Shown: positions 1 through 8,327 of the stretch, in pieces
How positions within the stretch are numbered: position 1 is the first letter of the stretch
Layout of the letters: each line of letters begins with the position of its first letter
Notes under the pieces: generated by a model
What the model saw: the letters and a program-made list of their open reading frames with translations, nothing else
What the model was told of the DNA's origin: nothing
The model's database searches: none
Translations under genes and position numbers: made by a program
NCBI GenBank assembly: GCA_002421685.1
Contig: DISB01000008.1
Coordinates: 1-64,000, forward strand
Length of the DNA stretch: 64,000 nt
Direction: 5' to 3'
From: Bacteroidetes bacterium UBA6221
Lineage (GTDB): Bacteria; Bacteroidota; Bacteroidia; Chitinophagales; Chitinophagaceae

Positions 1-23
1 TAAACCTTTTTCAGGACGAGTCA
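1..23. repeat. 23-base dispersed inverted repeat, left copy
   Basis: The 23 bases here are the exact reverse complement of 53448-53470 (core CTTTTTCAGGACGAGTCA). A chance exact match of this length in 64 kb is very unlikely. Because the copy starts at base 1, the identity may extend to the left of the window. To the right the two copies diverge at once. Function unknown; both copies lie in reading frames that give NLFQDES. Confidence 0.6.
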
Positions 24-269
24 AACAAAACACCTGCAACCGTTTGCAACATTTCAGAACTAAAAAGAACCAAACCAGCAACCATGAAAAAACATATCAT
101 TCATAACCCTTTGACAAAAAAACACATCACAAAAAGCAAAAAACGAATTTTACATATATCCTCAAAACCCGCAACAATCCGCAACAAAATAGAACTAGAA
201 AGAACCGTTATAAGAAAATTAGTCCGTATATGCGTATCAATAGTTATTCCTTGTCCGGCAGCGCAGTAG
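1..269 (+). CDS. Possible 3' part of an unknown gene, open at the left edge
   Basis: The frame ending at the stop at 267-269 is open all the way to base 1, so the true start may lie left of the window; an internal ATG is at 84. The readable part is about 88 residues, very Lys/Arg/Ile rich, with no domain I recognise. Its first residues (NLFQDES) are encoded by a 23-base stretch found again, inverted, at 53448-53470, where it is read in the same frame inside another small ORF. A hairpin terminator follows at 293-330, which mildly supports transcription on this strand. The AT-rich composition and absence of a family match leave it possible that this is simply non-coding. Confidence 0.25.
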   Translation, partial: NLFQDESNKTPATVCNISELKRTKPATMKKHIIHNPLTKKHITKSKKRILHISSKPATIRNKIELERTVIRKLVRICVSIVIPCPAAQ

Positions 270-292
270 CACTAAAGCCTATCAGGGTACCA

Positions 293-330
293 GCCCGCCC
301 CGTTGAAGCTTTAGGGGCGGGGCTCTTTTT
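293..330 (+). terminator. Hairpin plus T-run between the left-edge ORF and uvrA
   Basis: CCCGCCCC at 294-301 pairs with GGGGCGGG at 314-321, followed by GCTC and five T. It fits a rho-independent terminator on the plus strand for whatever lies upstream. The following TTCTTTGGTTCG... segment resembles extragenic repeat sequence often seen near Bacteroidota genes, but no second copy is in this window. Confidence 0.55.
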
Positions 331-475
331 CTTTGGTTCGTTTCTTTTGGAGAAGCAAAAGAAATGAACGAAAAGCTGAACAGCGAACAAATGGCAATAT
401 GTATAAATAGGACTTTAATAGAAATCCTGAATACTCCACCGATTGACACCCAACAGTACCTATACCCAAATACCT

Positions 476-483
476 TAAATTTG
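476..483 (+). promoter_or_regulatory. Bacteroidota -7 box upstream of uvrA
   Basis: TAAATTTG matches the TAnnTTTG -7 consensus exactly. It lies only 11 bases before the uvrA ATG, so a start site about 6-7 bases downstream would give a nearly leaderless message. No clear TTTG -33 element sits 19 bases upstream. No LexA-type palindrome was seen. Confidence 0.45.
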
Positions 484-494
484 CGAACATTATT

Positions 495-3296
495 ATGGCA
501 ACGAAAAAGGCGAAGAAGGAAGACAAGCTGGAGCATAGCACGGACGATGTAATATTCATAAAGGGTGCAAAAATGCACAACCTGAAGAACGTGGACGTGG
601 CCATACCCCGCAACAAGCTGGTGGTGGTAACCGGGGTATCGGGTAGCGGCAAGAGTAGTCTCACCATGGATACCCTCTTTGCCGAAGGGCAGCGCCGCTA
701 TGCGGAAAGCCTCAGCGCCTACGCCCGCCAGTTCCTCATGCGCATGGACAAGCCCAACGTGGACTATATCCATGGCATATGCCCCGCCATAGCCATAGAG
801 CAGAAGGTAACTACCCGCACCCCCCGCAGCACCGTGGGCAGTATGACGGAGATATACGACTACCTGCGCCTGCTCTTCGCCCGTGCGGGGCGCACCTACT
901 CACCCGTGAGCGGTGCCGAGGTAAAGAAAGACACCGTGACCGATGTGGTGGACTATATCAAAACCCTGCCCGAAGGGGTGAAGGTGCAAATCATCGTTCC
1001 GCTGGAAACACACTATGGCCGTAGCGTAGAGGAAGAGTTGAACATACTGATGCAAAAAGGCTTCAGCCGCATATATGCCAAAGACACGGGCAAGCCCCTG
1101 CGCATAGAAGACCTGCTGGCCGGTACGGAACAGTTGCCGGCTGAGCACAATTACCTGTTGATAGATCGCATCGTCACCAAAGAATTTGAAGAAGACGACA
1201 TCCACCGCCTGGGCGATAGTATACAGACGGCCTTTTATGAAAGCGAAGGCGAGTGTATGCTGGAGCTGGATGGCAGCGATATCAGGATATTCAACAACCG
1301 TTTTGAGGCCGATGGCATGAGCTTTGAAGAGCCCACGCCCAACCTTTTTTCGTTCAACAATCCCTACGGGGCATGCCCGCATTGCGAGGGCTTTGGCCAG
1401 GTGCTGGGCATAGACGAAGACCTGGTGATACCCGACAAGAGCCTGAGCGTGTACGAGGGTGCTGTGGCCTGCTGGCGGGGCGAGAAGATGAGCGAATGGC
1501 AGGGCGCCTTTATACGTGCTGCCGCTAAGTACGACTTCCCCATACACAAGGCGGTAGCCGAGCTGAATAAAAAGGAATACGACTTGCTGTGGGAGGGTAA
1601 TGAGAAAGTAAGCGGTATAACCGACTTCTTTAAAATGGTGGAGCAGAACCTGTACAAGGTACAATACCGGGTGATGCAGGCGCGCTACCGTGGCCGCACT
1701 ACCTGCCCCACCTGCAAGGGCAGCAGGCTGAGGAAAGACGCACAATATGTAAAGATTAACAACACTACTATAACCGATTTAATGTTCCTGCCGGCCAGCG
1801 ATTTGAACGATTGGTTTCAAAACCTGGACTTGAACGAGCATGACAAAAAAATAGCGAATAGGATATTAACAGAAATCAACCAACGGTTAAGGACTTTGCT
1901 GGATGTAGGCCTGGGCTACCTGACGCTGAACCGCCTGGCCAATACCCTGAGCGGCGGCGAAAGCCAGCGCATACAGCTCACAAAGTTCTTGGGCAGCAAC
2001 CTCACCGACTCGCTGTATATACTGGACGAGCCGAGCATTGGCCTGCATTCGAGGGATACGGAAAGGTTGATAAGGGTACTGAAAAACCTGCGCGACCTGG
2101 GCAATACCGTAGTGGTGGTAGAGCACGACGAACTGATGATGCGCGAAGCGGATTACATCATAGATATGGGGCCGCTGGCCAGTCACCTGGGTGGCGAGGT
2201 AGTGGCTGCCGGTCCGTACAAAGAAATAATAGCTAACCCGCACAGCCTGACGGGGAAATACCTGAGCGGGCAAATGCAGATAGAAGCCCCTGCCATCAGG
2301 CGCAGGCCCAAAGGCCACATCAGGCTGGAAGGCTGCCGCCAGCACAACCTGAAAAACGTGGACGTAGATTTTCCGCTGAACGTACTGTGTGTAGTAACTG
2401 GCGTGAGTGGTAGTGGTAAAACAACCCTGGTAAAACAAACCCTCTACCCCGCCCTGATGAAGCACTTCGGCGAAGGGACGGACAGGCCGGGCCTGCACAA
2501 ATACCTGGGCGGCGACCTGGACTATATCACCCATGTGGAGATGGTGGACCAGAACCCCATAGGCAAATCATCGCGCAGCAACCCCGTTACTTATATCAAG
2601 GCATGGGACGAAATGCGCAAGCTGTTTACATCGCAGCCATTGGCAAAAATGCGTGGCTTTAAGGAGAAACATTTTTCCTTCAATACCGACGGCGGCCGCT
2701 GCGATACCTGCAAGGGCGATGGCGAGGTAGTGGTGGAAATGCAATTCCTGGCAGATGTACACTTACTATGCGAAAGCTGCAAGGGCAAACGCTTTAAAGA
2801 CGAAGTGCTGGAAGTGACCTACCGCGAAAAAAGCGTGCACGATGTATTGGAAATGAGCGTGGATGAAGCGTTGCTGTTCTTCGCCGGTGAAAAGAAAATA
2901 GTAAAAGCCCTGCAACCGCTCAGCGATGTAGGGTTGGGTTATGTAAAACTGGGGCAAAGCAGCAATACACTGAGCGGTGGTGAAGCGCAAAGGGTGAAAC
3001 TGGCAAGCTTTTTAGGCAAGGGCAGCAGCAAGGATAAGATACTCTTCATCTTCGACGAGCCTACCACGGGCTTGCACTTCCACGATATCAAAAAACTGCT
3101 CGGCTCATTCGACGCGCTGATAGAACAGGGACACAGCATCATCGTAATAGAACATAATACGGACGTGATAAAAAGTGCAGACCACATCATAGATATCGGT
3201 CCGGAAGGTGGCGCCGAAGGCGGACAGGTATTATACTCCGGCCCGCCAAAAGGATTGAAAGAAGTTAAGGGTAATTATACGGGACGATACCTTTAA
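495..3296 (+). CDS. uvrA: Excinuclease ABC subunit A
   Basis: UvrA is the damage-sensing ATPase of nucleotide excision repair; it dimerises, loads UvrB onto damaged DNA and leaves. The 933-residue product has both ABC ATPase modules: Walker A GVSGSGKSS at about residues 47-55 and GVSGSGKTT near 636, two LSGGE signatures, and DEPSIGLH / DEPTTGLH Walker B regions. The UvrB-binding insertion (about 115-250) is present, so it is a canonical UvrA rather than the UvrA2 type. The C-terminal zinc module is intact (CDTC near 736, CESC about 20 residues later). The first zinc module has only one CxxC (ACPHCEGFG); the usual preceding CxxC is replaced by FEADGMSFEEP, which I recall as common in this phylum. 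The start at 495 keeps the conserved IFIKGAKMHNLKNV strand. Confidence 0.97.
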   Translation: MATKKAKKEDKLEHSTDDVIFIKGAKMHNLKNVDVAIPRNKLVVVTGVSGSGKSSLTMDTLFAEGQRRYAESLSAYARQFLMRMDKPNVDYIHGICPAIAIEQKVTTRTPRSTVGSMTEIYDYLRLLFARAGRTYSPVSGAEVKKDTVTDVVDYIKTLPEGVKVQIIVPLETHYGRSVEEELNILMQKGFSRIYAKDTGKPLRIEDLLAGTEQLPAEHNYLLIDRIVTKEFEEDDIHRLGDSIQTAFYESEGECMLELDGSDIRIFNNRFEADGMSFEEPTPNLFSFNNPYGACPHCEGFGQVLGIDEDLVIPDKSLSVYEGAVACWRGEKMSEWQGAFIRAAAKYDFPIHKAVAELNKKEYDLLWEGNEKVSGITDFFKMVEQNLYKVQYRVMQARYRGRTTCPTCKGSRLRKDAQYVKINNTTITDLMFLPASDLNDWFQNLDLNEHDKKIANRILTEINQRLRTLLDVGLGYLTLNRLANTLSGGESQRIQLTKFLGSNLTDSLYILDEPSIGLHSRDTERLIRVLKNLRDLGNTVVVVEHDELMMREADYIIDMGPLASHLGGEVVAAGPYKEIIANPHSLTGKYLSGQMQIEAPAIRRRPKGHIRLEGCRQHNLKNVDVDFPLNVLCVVTGVSGSGKTTLVKQTLYPALMKHFGEGTDRPGLHKYLGGDLDYITHVEMVDQNPIGKSSRSNPVTYIKAWDEMRKLFTSQPLAKMRGFKEKHFSFNTDGGRCDTCKGDGEVVVEMQFLADVHLLCESCKGKRFKDEVLEVTYREKSVHDVLEMSVDEALLFFAGEKKIVKALQPLSDVGLGYVKLGQSSNTLSGGEAQRVKLASFLGKGSSKDKILFIFDEPTTGLHFHDIKKLLGSFDALIEQGHSIIVIEHNTDVIKSADHIIDIGPEGGAEGGQVLYSGPPKGLKEVKGNYTGRYL

Positions 3297-3376
3297 AAAG
3301 TCAAAATTCAAAAACCCAAAAACCGTGACCTATCATCCAATATCAATTATCCATGAACCACTATCACACATCCATA

Positions 3377-4210
3377 CTACCCCTTCCTGAATATCAACAG
3401 TGGAACGTTGGTCGAGAAGGTGAACTGTGCTGTAGCACTGCCCAGGAATATCCTGTCGAACAGGGAACGGTCCTGCTTGGTGAACATAGCCACAACGGAA
3501 GGTTTGGCTTTTTTTACCGCGGCTTCCAGGTCTGTCATCAGCGAGTTGTCCAGGTCGCGGGCCGCATAGTGTATACCTATGTCGTATTTGAATTTCTTTT
3601 TCAGGTCTTTCTGCGCCACCTGCTTATCGGCCATCATCTCATATGGAAACGACAAGTGCAACAGTTCTACAGCGGCCTTCAGCGGTTTGGCAAAAGCCAG
3701 CACCTGCGGAATTTCTTTTTCATAATCCGCCATATCAGATGCGTACAGCAGTTTGGTTACCGGCTTGGCCTTGTAAGACGCAGGCACGCATATCACCGGT
3801 ATGGGCGAGTTCTTTACCAGGGCGGCCGTGTTGGTGCCGAAGAGCTTTCTTACCGCACCCGCGCCGCGCGTGGCTATGCATATATAGTCGCATTTGTTAT
3901 CCTGCGCATAATTGATGATGCCATCTACCGTGCCAAACTGGTGGTGCACGGCGCATTTATATTTACCCGGTGTTACTTTCATTTGCTTGTATGTTGTACT
4001 TACAAAAGAAGTCAATTCGTTCATGATGTTCTCCCTGTCCTCGCTAACGTAGTACTCATATTTCGCATCGCTCCATGTAGAGGCGCGCAGCACCTGGTGC
4101 ACAAAGAGAAATACGAGTTCCAGTTTTTTCTGTTCGGCCAGCTTGATAGCGAAGCGCAGCCCCGCACGCGAATTGGCAGAGAGATCCGTAGTAACCAGTA
4201 TCCTGTTCAT
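3377..4210 (-). CDS. Two-domain universal stress protein
   Basis: A 277-residue protein made of two tandem UspA-like domains, the usual Bacteroidota arrangement. Domain one begins MNRILVTTDLSANS and ends with an ATP-type motif, ATRGAGAVRKLFGTNTAALV, followed by the strand PIPVICVP. Domain two begins at KLLYASDMADYEKEI (about residue 155) and ends PLLIFRKG; its glycine motif is degenerate (FTKQDRSLFDRIFLGSATA). Such proteins are cytosolic, bind nucleotides and support survival under stress; the specific role is unknown. It is a single gene convergent with uvrA, with its own -7 box at 4231-4238. A long plus-strand frame over the same bases is antisense shadow. Confidence 0.9.
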   Translation of the reverse strand: MNRILVTTDLSANSRAGLRFAIKLAEQKKLELVFLFVHQVLRASTWSDAKYEYYVSEDRENIMNELTSFVSTTYKQMKVTPGKYKCAVHHQFGTVDGIINYAQDNKCDYICIATRGAGAVRKLFGTNTAALVKNSPIPVICVPASYKAKPVTKLLYASDMADYEKEIPQVLAFAKPLKAAVELLHLSFPYEMMADKQVAQKDLKKKFKYDIGIHYAARDLDNSLMTDLEAAVKKAKPSVVAMFTKQDRSLFDRIFLGSATAQFTFSTNVPLLIFRKG

Positions 4211-4230
4211 AGCAGTATAGTTTTAAAACA

Positions 4231-4238
4231 CAAACGTA
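4231..4238 (-). promoter_or_regulatory. -7 box for the universal stress gene
   Basis: On the minus strand the sequence is TACGTTTG, an exact TAnnTTTG match, 20 bases before the ATG at 4210. No convincing -33 element is seen. Confidence 0.4.
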
Positions 4239-4426
4239 ACCTTACAAATATAGTTCATCAATGACCTAAACCCACATAAAACATGACTTTCATCATGAAG
4301 ATAAAAACCAACAGTACCGAAAAAAAATCAATAACCATCATGTCCGGGCCGGCCTGGATTATTAATCGCCGGTTGCAGCTATTCGCGCCCCTTATTTATG
4401 TACCGACTATTCAGTATTTTAGCATA

Positions 4427-4957
4427 ATGAAACGATACCTGGTAATAGCAGCAATATTCGCATTTGTGTCTTGCGATGCCAATACAGGCACTCAACAGTC
4501 GATTGAAACAACTGAAGTAACAGGTGATACGCAAGATGTTTTTGCAGACCTCATTAGCGATACAGAAGGTCCCGGCGATGGCAAAGACAAAAAACAGGCA
4601 AAGGCAGACACCTTCTGCTATGTCCTTTCAGACGGCGAGAACAATGAAAATATAAACGCTGTGAAGCTGGTGATATCGGGCGGCAAAGTGACCGGCGAAT
4701 TGAAATACCTGACACAGGGAGAACCACCTGCGGCAGGCCAGTTGAACGGCACTATCAAAGACGGTATTATCACCGCCGACTGGACGTTTGTGAAGCAGAG
4801 CAACTATTATAAGGTTCCCGTAGCGTTTAAGATGACGAACAAAGCCATATTCCAGAAGCCCAGCGCCGTAAACCAGGACGGACAGGCATATATACCCGAA
4901 GAGGATGAGTATAGCTATGAGTTCCCGTTGGTGAATTGCGAATACTACCCGCAATGA
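4427..4957 (+). CDS. Predicted lipoprotein, unknown function
   Basis: I start this at the ATG at 4427 because it gives a clean lipoprotein signal, MKRYLVIAAIFAFVSC, with the acylated cysteine at residue 16; the frame extends further upstream but those residues are not signal-like. The mature protein of about 160 residues has an acidic Thr/Asp/Lys-rich linker, then a compact domain (about 60-176) with repeated short beta strands such as VKLVISGGKVTGELKY and LNGTIKDGIITADWTF. This resembles small Bacteroidota lipoproteins whose strands describe a ligand-accumulating barrel, but I do not recognise the family. It stands alone; the next gene is convergent and abuts its stop. Confidence 0.75.
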   Translation: MKRYLVIAAIFAFVSCDANTGTQQSIETTEVTGDTQDVFADLISDTEGPGDGKDKKQAKADTFCYVLSDGENNENINAVKLVISGGKVTGELKYLTQGEPPAAGQLNGTIKDGIITADWTFVKQSNYYKVPVAFKMTNKAIFQKPSAVNQDGQAYIPEEDEYSYEFPLVNCEYYPQ

Positions 4958-4958
4958 T

Positions 4959-5123
4959 TCAACCTTCTTTCACTTTTGTGTAGGTATATATAATGCGCTT
5001 ACCTACCATTTTCACATGCACCTCTACCAACTCTGTACGAAAGGGGTTGAGGCTACCCAGGAAAGCAAGCAACCTGCTGCCAGGCAACTTTTTCTGATCA
5101 GGTTTTTGAATAGTTGTTTGCAT
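4959..5123 (-). CDS. Small 54-residue hypothetical protein
   Basis: From the ATG at 5123 the product is 54 residues, starting MQTTIQKPDQKKLPGSR and ending in a basic, Val/Tyr-rich tail. A minus-strand TATACTTG (5158-5165), close to the -7 consensus, lies about 35 bases upstream, which supports expression. The middle (LNPFRTELVEVHV) is encoded by DNA resembling short extragenic palindromic repeats that read as RTELVEV in many genomes, so part of the ORF may derive from such a repeat. No function can be given; it may be non-coding. Confidence 0.4.
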   Translation of the reverse strand: MQTTIQKPDQKKLPGSRLLAFLGSLNPFRTELVEVHVKMVGKRIIYTYTKVKEG

Positions 5124-5157
5124 GTCGTTGTAATGTTTGTCCGTTATCCTGTTAATA

Positions 5158-5165
5158 CAAGTATA
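5158..5165 (-). promoter_or_regulatory. Possible -7 box for the 54-residue ORF
   Basis: Minus-strand TATACTTG differs from TAnnTTTG at one position. No clear -33 partner was identified. Confidence 0.25.
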
Positions 5166-5256
5166 ACGAAAATTTCCAGATAAAATAATATTGGTTATAC
5201 ACAGAAAGCGCAATATGTTATTTACCTGTTGATAACCCGGATAGCGTAAAACCGGG

Positions 5257-6933
5257 TTATTTTACATCTGCTTCTTTACCAATACGTTGCGGAATGCACA
5301 GGCTGATAAGCACCACCAGCACAGCCCCAACTACATTCAGCCAGAGAAAAGAAATGACATTCAGCAGATAAATGGCCACAACTAATACCTCGGCTGCAAT
5401 GGCCGCATAGAACACCGCCCTGCCTTTTATCTTCTTCATATAAAACGCCACCAGGAAAATGCCGAGTATCGTACCGTAAAAAAGAGACCCCAGGACGTTT
5501 ACCGCTTCTATCAGCGAACCCATCTGCGTGGCGAACATGGCAACTACGATGCTGAAGACGCCCCAGAACAGCGTATGCAATCTGCCATAGCGCAATTGCT
5601 GCGCCTCGGTAAGGTGCTCCTTATTGTTCAGCAGTTGTATATCCATCATTGACGATGACGCCAATGAATTGAGTGCAGCGGATATGGAACCCCAGGATGC
5701 AAGGAATATAACAGCGAAGAGCAGGCCTACCAATCCCTTCGGCAGGTTGTGCTTTACGAAATAGAGAAAGATATAGTTGGTGTCGCCATTGTCTGACGTG
5801 GGGGCTACACGGTTGATGTGCTGCCTGACAGTATCGCGCAGTGAAGCTATCTGTTGTTGCGTCACTTTGAAATCAGCTACCAGGGTTTCGTTGTCGCGGT
5901 CGTTGGCGATAGCAGTTGCTTGCCGGGCGTAAACGTCCTGCAGTTGCTTGTATTCTGTTTCGATACGCTGCACAGTTTCGGGCTCTTGCTGTTGCAGCAC
6001 GCTGTATGCCTGCCGGTTGAAATAAACCGGCGAGGGTTGAAAGCTGTAAAAGGCAAACAGTAATGCTCCTATCAGCAGTATAGCGAACTGCATGGGTATT
6101 TTTACAAACCCGTTCATCAGCAAGCCCATGCGGCTTTCCTTAAGGTCCTTGCCGGATATATAACGGCCTACCTGGCTCTGGTCTGTACCAAAATAAGAAA
6201 GCGCCAGGAAGAATCCTCCTATGATGCCGCTCCAGATATTATACTTATCCTGCCAGTCGAAGCCGGTGGTTATGACATTGAGCTTGCCGGATTTTCCCGC
6301 TACATACAACGCATCGCTGAAGCCCATATCGCCAGGCAACTGGGCGACGACAAGATAGCCTGCTATAGCCATTGAGCCCAGGATGATGAGAAACTGGAGC
6401 TTCTGCGTATGCGCTACCGCCTTGGCGCCACCGCTATAGGTATATACCAGCAGCAGGCCGCCCATTATCACATTGGTCAGGTAGATATTCCAGCCCATGA
6501 TGGAAGACAGTATAATGGCCGGTGCATAGATGCTGATACCCGTTGATAACCCACGGGACAGCAGGAACAATACAGACGTGAGTACCCTTGTTCTCTGGTC
6601 AAAACGGGTTTCGAGATATTCATATGCCGTATAGACATTCAGCCTGCGGAAGATGGGGATAAAACTGATACTGATGACAATCATGGCTATCGGCAGCCCG
6701 AAGTAGTATTGCACAAAACGCATACCATCGGTATAAGCCTGCCCCGGCGCTGAGATAAATGTAATGGCGCTGGCCTGCGTAGCCATTATGCCCAACAGCA
6801 CTATATACCAGGGCATGTTCTTATCGGCCAGCAGGTAAGACTGCGAGCCGTGCAGGTTGCGGCTTTTGAAAACACCATATAATATGATGCCCGCAAGTGT
6901 AACCAGCAGAACTATCCAGTCGAGTGTACTCAT
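5257..6933 (-). CDS. Sodium:solute symporter (SSS family)
   Basis: A 558-residue integral membrane protein of the SSS/LeuT-fold family, which couples sodium entry to uptake of sugars, amino acids or other solutes. It opens MSTLDWIVLLVTLAGIILYG and shows about 13 hydrophobic segments; SQSYLLADKNMPWYIVLLG and the TQASAITFISAPGQAY stretch are typical of the family's first helices. A charged extramembrane insertion at about residues 310-380 (Gln/Glu/Asp rich) separates the core from the last helices. The start at 6933 is chosen because it overlaps the stop of the upstream 35-residue ORF (ATGA), suggesting coupled translation. Linked with a deacetylase and a glycosyltransferase, so a sugar or amino-sugar substrate is plausible, but this is inference. 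Confidence 0.92.
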   Translation of the reverse strand: MSTLDWIVLLVTLAGIILYGVFKSRNLHGSQSYLLADKNMPWYIVLLGIMATQASAITFISAPGQAYTDGMRFVQYYFGLPIAMIVISISFIPIFRRLNVYTAYEYLETRFDQRTRVLTSVLFLLSRGLSTGISIYAPAIILSSIMGWNIYLTNVIMGGLLLVYTYSGGAKAVAHTQKLQFLIILGSMAIAGYLVVAQLPGDMGFSDALYVAGKSGKLNVITTGFDWQDKYNIWSGIIGGFFLALSYFGTDQSQVGRYISGKDLKESRMGLLMNGFVKIPMQFAILLIGALLFAFYSFQPSPVYFNRQAYSVLQQQEPETVQRIETEYKQLQDVYARQATAIANDRDNETLVADFKVTQQQIASLRDTVRQHINRVAPTSDNGDTNYIFLYFVKHNLPKGLVGLLFAVIFLASWGSISAALNSLASSSMMDIQLLNNKEHLTEAQQLRYGRLHTLFWGVFSIVVAMFATQMGSLIEAVNVLGSLFYGTILGIFLVAFYMKKIKGRAVFYAAIAAEVLVVAIYLLNVISFLWLNVVGAVLVVLISLCIPQRIGKEADVK

Positions 6934-7037
6934 GCCCAGTGTTGCGTGAACCAATAATACAAAACTATCTGCAATAGCAGCACAGCCAGCACGGCTATGT
7001 ACCATTTATTCCAGTTGTATGTTGGTTTATCTTTCAT
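6930..7037 (-). CDS. 35-residue single-helix membrane protein
   Basis: The ATG at 7037 opens a 35-residue ORF: a polar start (MKDKPTYNWNKW), one hydrophobic helix of about 18 residues rich in Leu/Val/Ile, then YYWFTQHWA. Its TGA overlaps the symporter ATG as ATGA, and it begins 43 bases after the glycosyltransferase stop, so it sits inside the operon. The position and composition suggest a small subunit or partner of the symporter, but no family is recognised. The longer frame upstream runs into the glycosyltransferase gene and is not used. Confidence 0.6.
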   Translation of the reverse strand: MKDKPTYNWNKWYIAVLAVLLLQIVLYYWFTQHWA

Positions 7038-7080
7038 ATCAACTACGCGGTGCGCGTTAGGTTTAGCTACCCAATGCCTT

Positions 7081-8268
7081 TTAAACCAAATCCAGCAATT
7101 TACCCTCCTGCGCCTCCCAGGAATATTTGTTATTGAAGCGCACAATAATATCTTCCTTAATTGTTTTGCCCTGGCTAATGAGTTTTTGCAATTCAATTCC
7201 CCATGTACCCGTATCATCGGGGGGAACGATGGCCACCACGTCTCTAAAATCTACCGCCACTTCTTTTTGCCCTGCCGTACCCGTAGCCAGAACAGACAAA
7301 CCCGCCTGCAGGTATTGCAAAATCTTGTTGGGAATAGTGGTGTCCCTGCTTGCAGGAAAATTCTCTTCCAATGCCAGGCCTATGGTATGTTGTGTAAGCA
7401 ATGCGTGTAAGTCCGTATGCTTTACCTGCGGCAATATTATTAGTATATGCTGCCTGCAGTTGCCGAATAAGGCCTCCAGTTCATTTCTATATTTTTCAGA
7501 AATATCCCCCACGAGTGTTAATGACAATGGAGACTGAATGTGTTGCAAAACACCAATTATTTTTTCCAGCCCACGGCCAGGCCCGATAGTTTGCGAAAAC
7601 CATACCAGCGATGGAGTTGCGGAATCATTATTAGCAGGCAGCGGCTCTATCGGGAAGCCGTTATATATAACTTCCGGTTTCACACCTCCATATTCTTTAT
7701 GCATCGCCTCTGCCATCGCATTGGACGGGCAGGTAACATAAGCGCCATTTTCTAAGGCAAATTTCTCCAACCGCTTTAACAACCGTACAGGCCGAGTGCT
7801 GACCAGGTAGTCGTTAGAATACCAATCTTCAATATCGAAGGCGACATTTTTACCTTTTTCTATCAATTTCTTTCCTATATACAAGCTACAGTCTGCATGG
7901 CAGATGTACAGGTCGGCAGATACTTTCAACGCTTCCCTGATAATGGCACCCGGGTTGTTGTTCAGCAAGTATGGTGTGTCGATATCCAGTTTCTTTATCA
8001 GCCTTGCCAGCTTGCCGACTCCCCGGCGCCACAACGACTTCCAACGAGGCATTTCGCCATTAATATAGCTGGCGGCACACCGATAGTTGATGCCCGCAGG
8101 TAATCCCGCCAATAGCTCCTTATCCCTTTCCCTTAAAGCAGGGCTATGGAACATAGTAATAATAGTAACATCGTAATTGTGAGACGCCAGCGTTTTGGCT
8201 TCCTTCCATGTGCGCGGATTCGTACTCAGGTGCAGGTCAGAAATAAGGCATATTTTTTTTGCGGCCAC
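7081..8268 (-). CDS. Glycosyltransferase, GT4-like
   Basis: A 395-residue protein with the two-Rossmann-domain layout of GT-B enzymes. The N-terminal half starts KKICLISDLHLSTNPRTWKEA, and the C-terminal half carries nucleotide-sugar-binding features: SLVWFSQTIGPGRGLEKIIG, LTLVGDI, and FPASRDTTIPNKILQYLQAG, where the E/K-type motif positions the donor. The enzyme probably transfers a sugar to an acceptor on the cytoplasmic side. It lies 59 bases after the deacetylase gene and before a tiny membrane protein and a symporter, all on the same strand. The acceptor cannot be deduced. Confidence 0.82.
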   Translation of the reverse strand: MAAKKICLISDLHLSTNPRTWKEAKTLASHNYDVTIITMFHSPALRERDKELLAGLPAGINYRCAASYINGEMPRWKSLWRRGVGKLARLIKKLDIDTPYLLNNNPGAIIREALKVSADLYICHADCSLYIGKKLIEKGKNVAFDIEDWYSNDYLVSTRPVRLLKRLEKFALENGAYVTCPSNAMAEAMHKEYGGVKPEVIYNGFPIEPLPANNDSATPSLVWFSQTIGPGRGLEKIIGVLQHIQSPLSLTLVGDISEKYRNELEALFGNCRQHILIILPQVKHTDLHALLTQHTIGLALEENFPASRDTTIPNKILQYLQAGLSVLATGTAGQKEVAVDFRDVVAIVPPDDTGTWGIELQKLISQGKTIKEDIIVRFNNKYSWEAQEGKLLDLV

Positions 8269-8327
8269 TTTTATGATATTCTATTTGATAAAAAGTTGTC
8301 TTGTCTCAACCGGGTTTATGCAATATT

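Noticed and set aside
282..773. Minus-strand frames across the uvrA promoter region
   Set aside because: They run antisense through the start of uvrA and the terminator; the Lys/Arg-rich end comes from a repeat-like purine tract.
900..1745. Minus-strand frame of 281 codons inside uvrA
   Set aside because: Antisense shadow of a conserved repair gene, with repetitive His/Val/Gln-rich sequence and no recognisable family.
3353..4264. Long plus-strand frame of 303 codons over the universal stress gene
   Set aside because: It is antisense to a clear two-domain UspA protein, has no family or signal, and its His/Arg-rich composition is that of a shadow frame.
4959..5213. 84-residue version of the small minus-strand ORF
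   Set aside because: The extra N-terminal residues include the -7 box region; the ATG at 5123 fits the promoter better.
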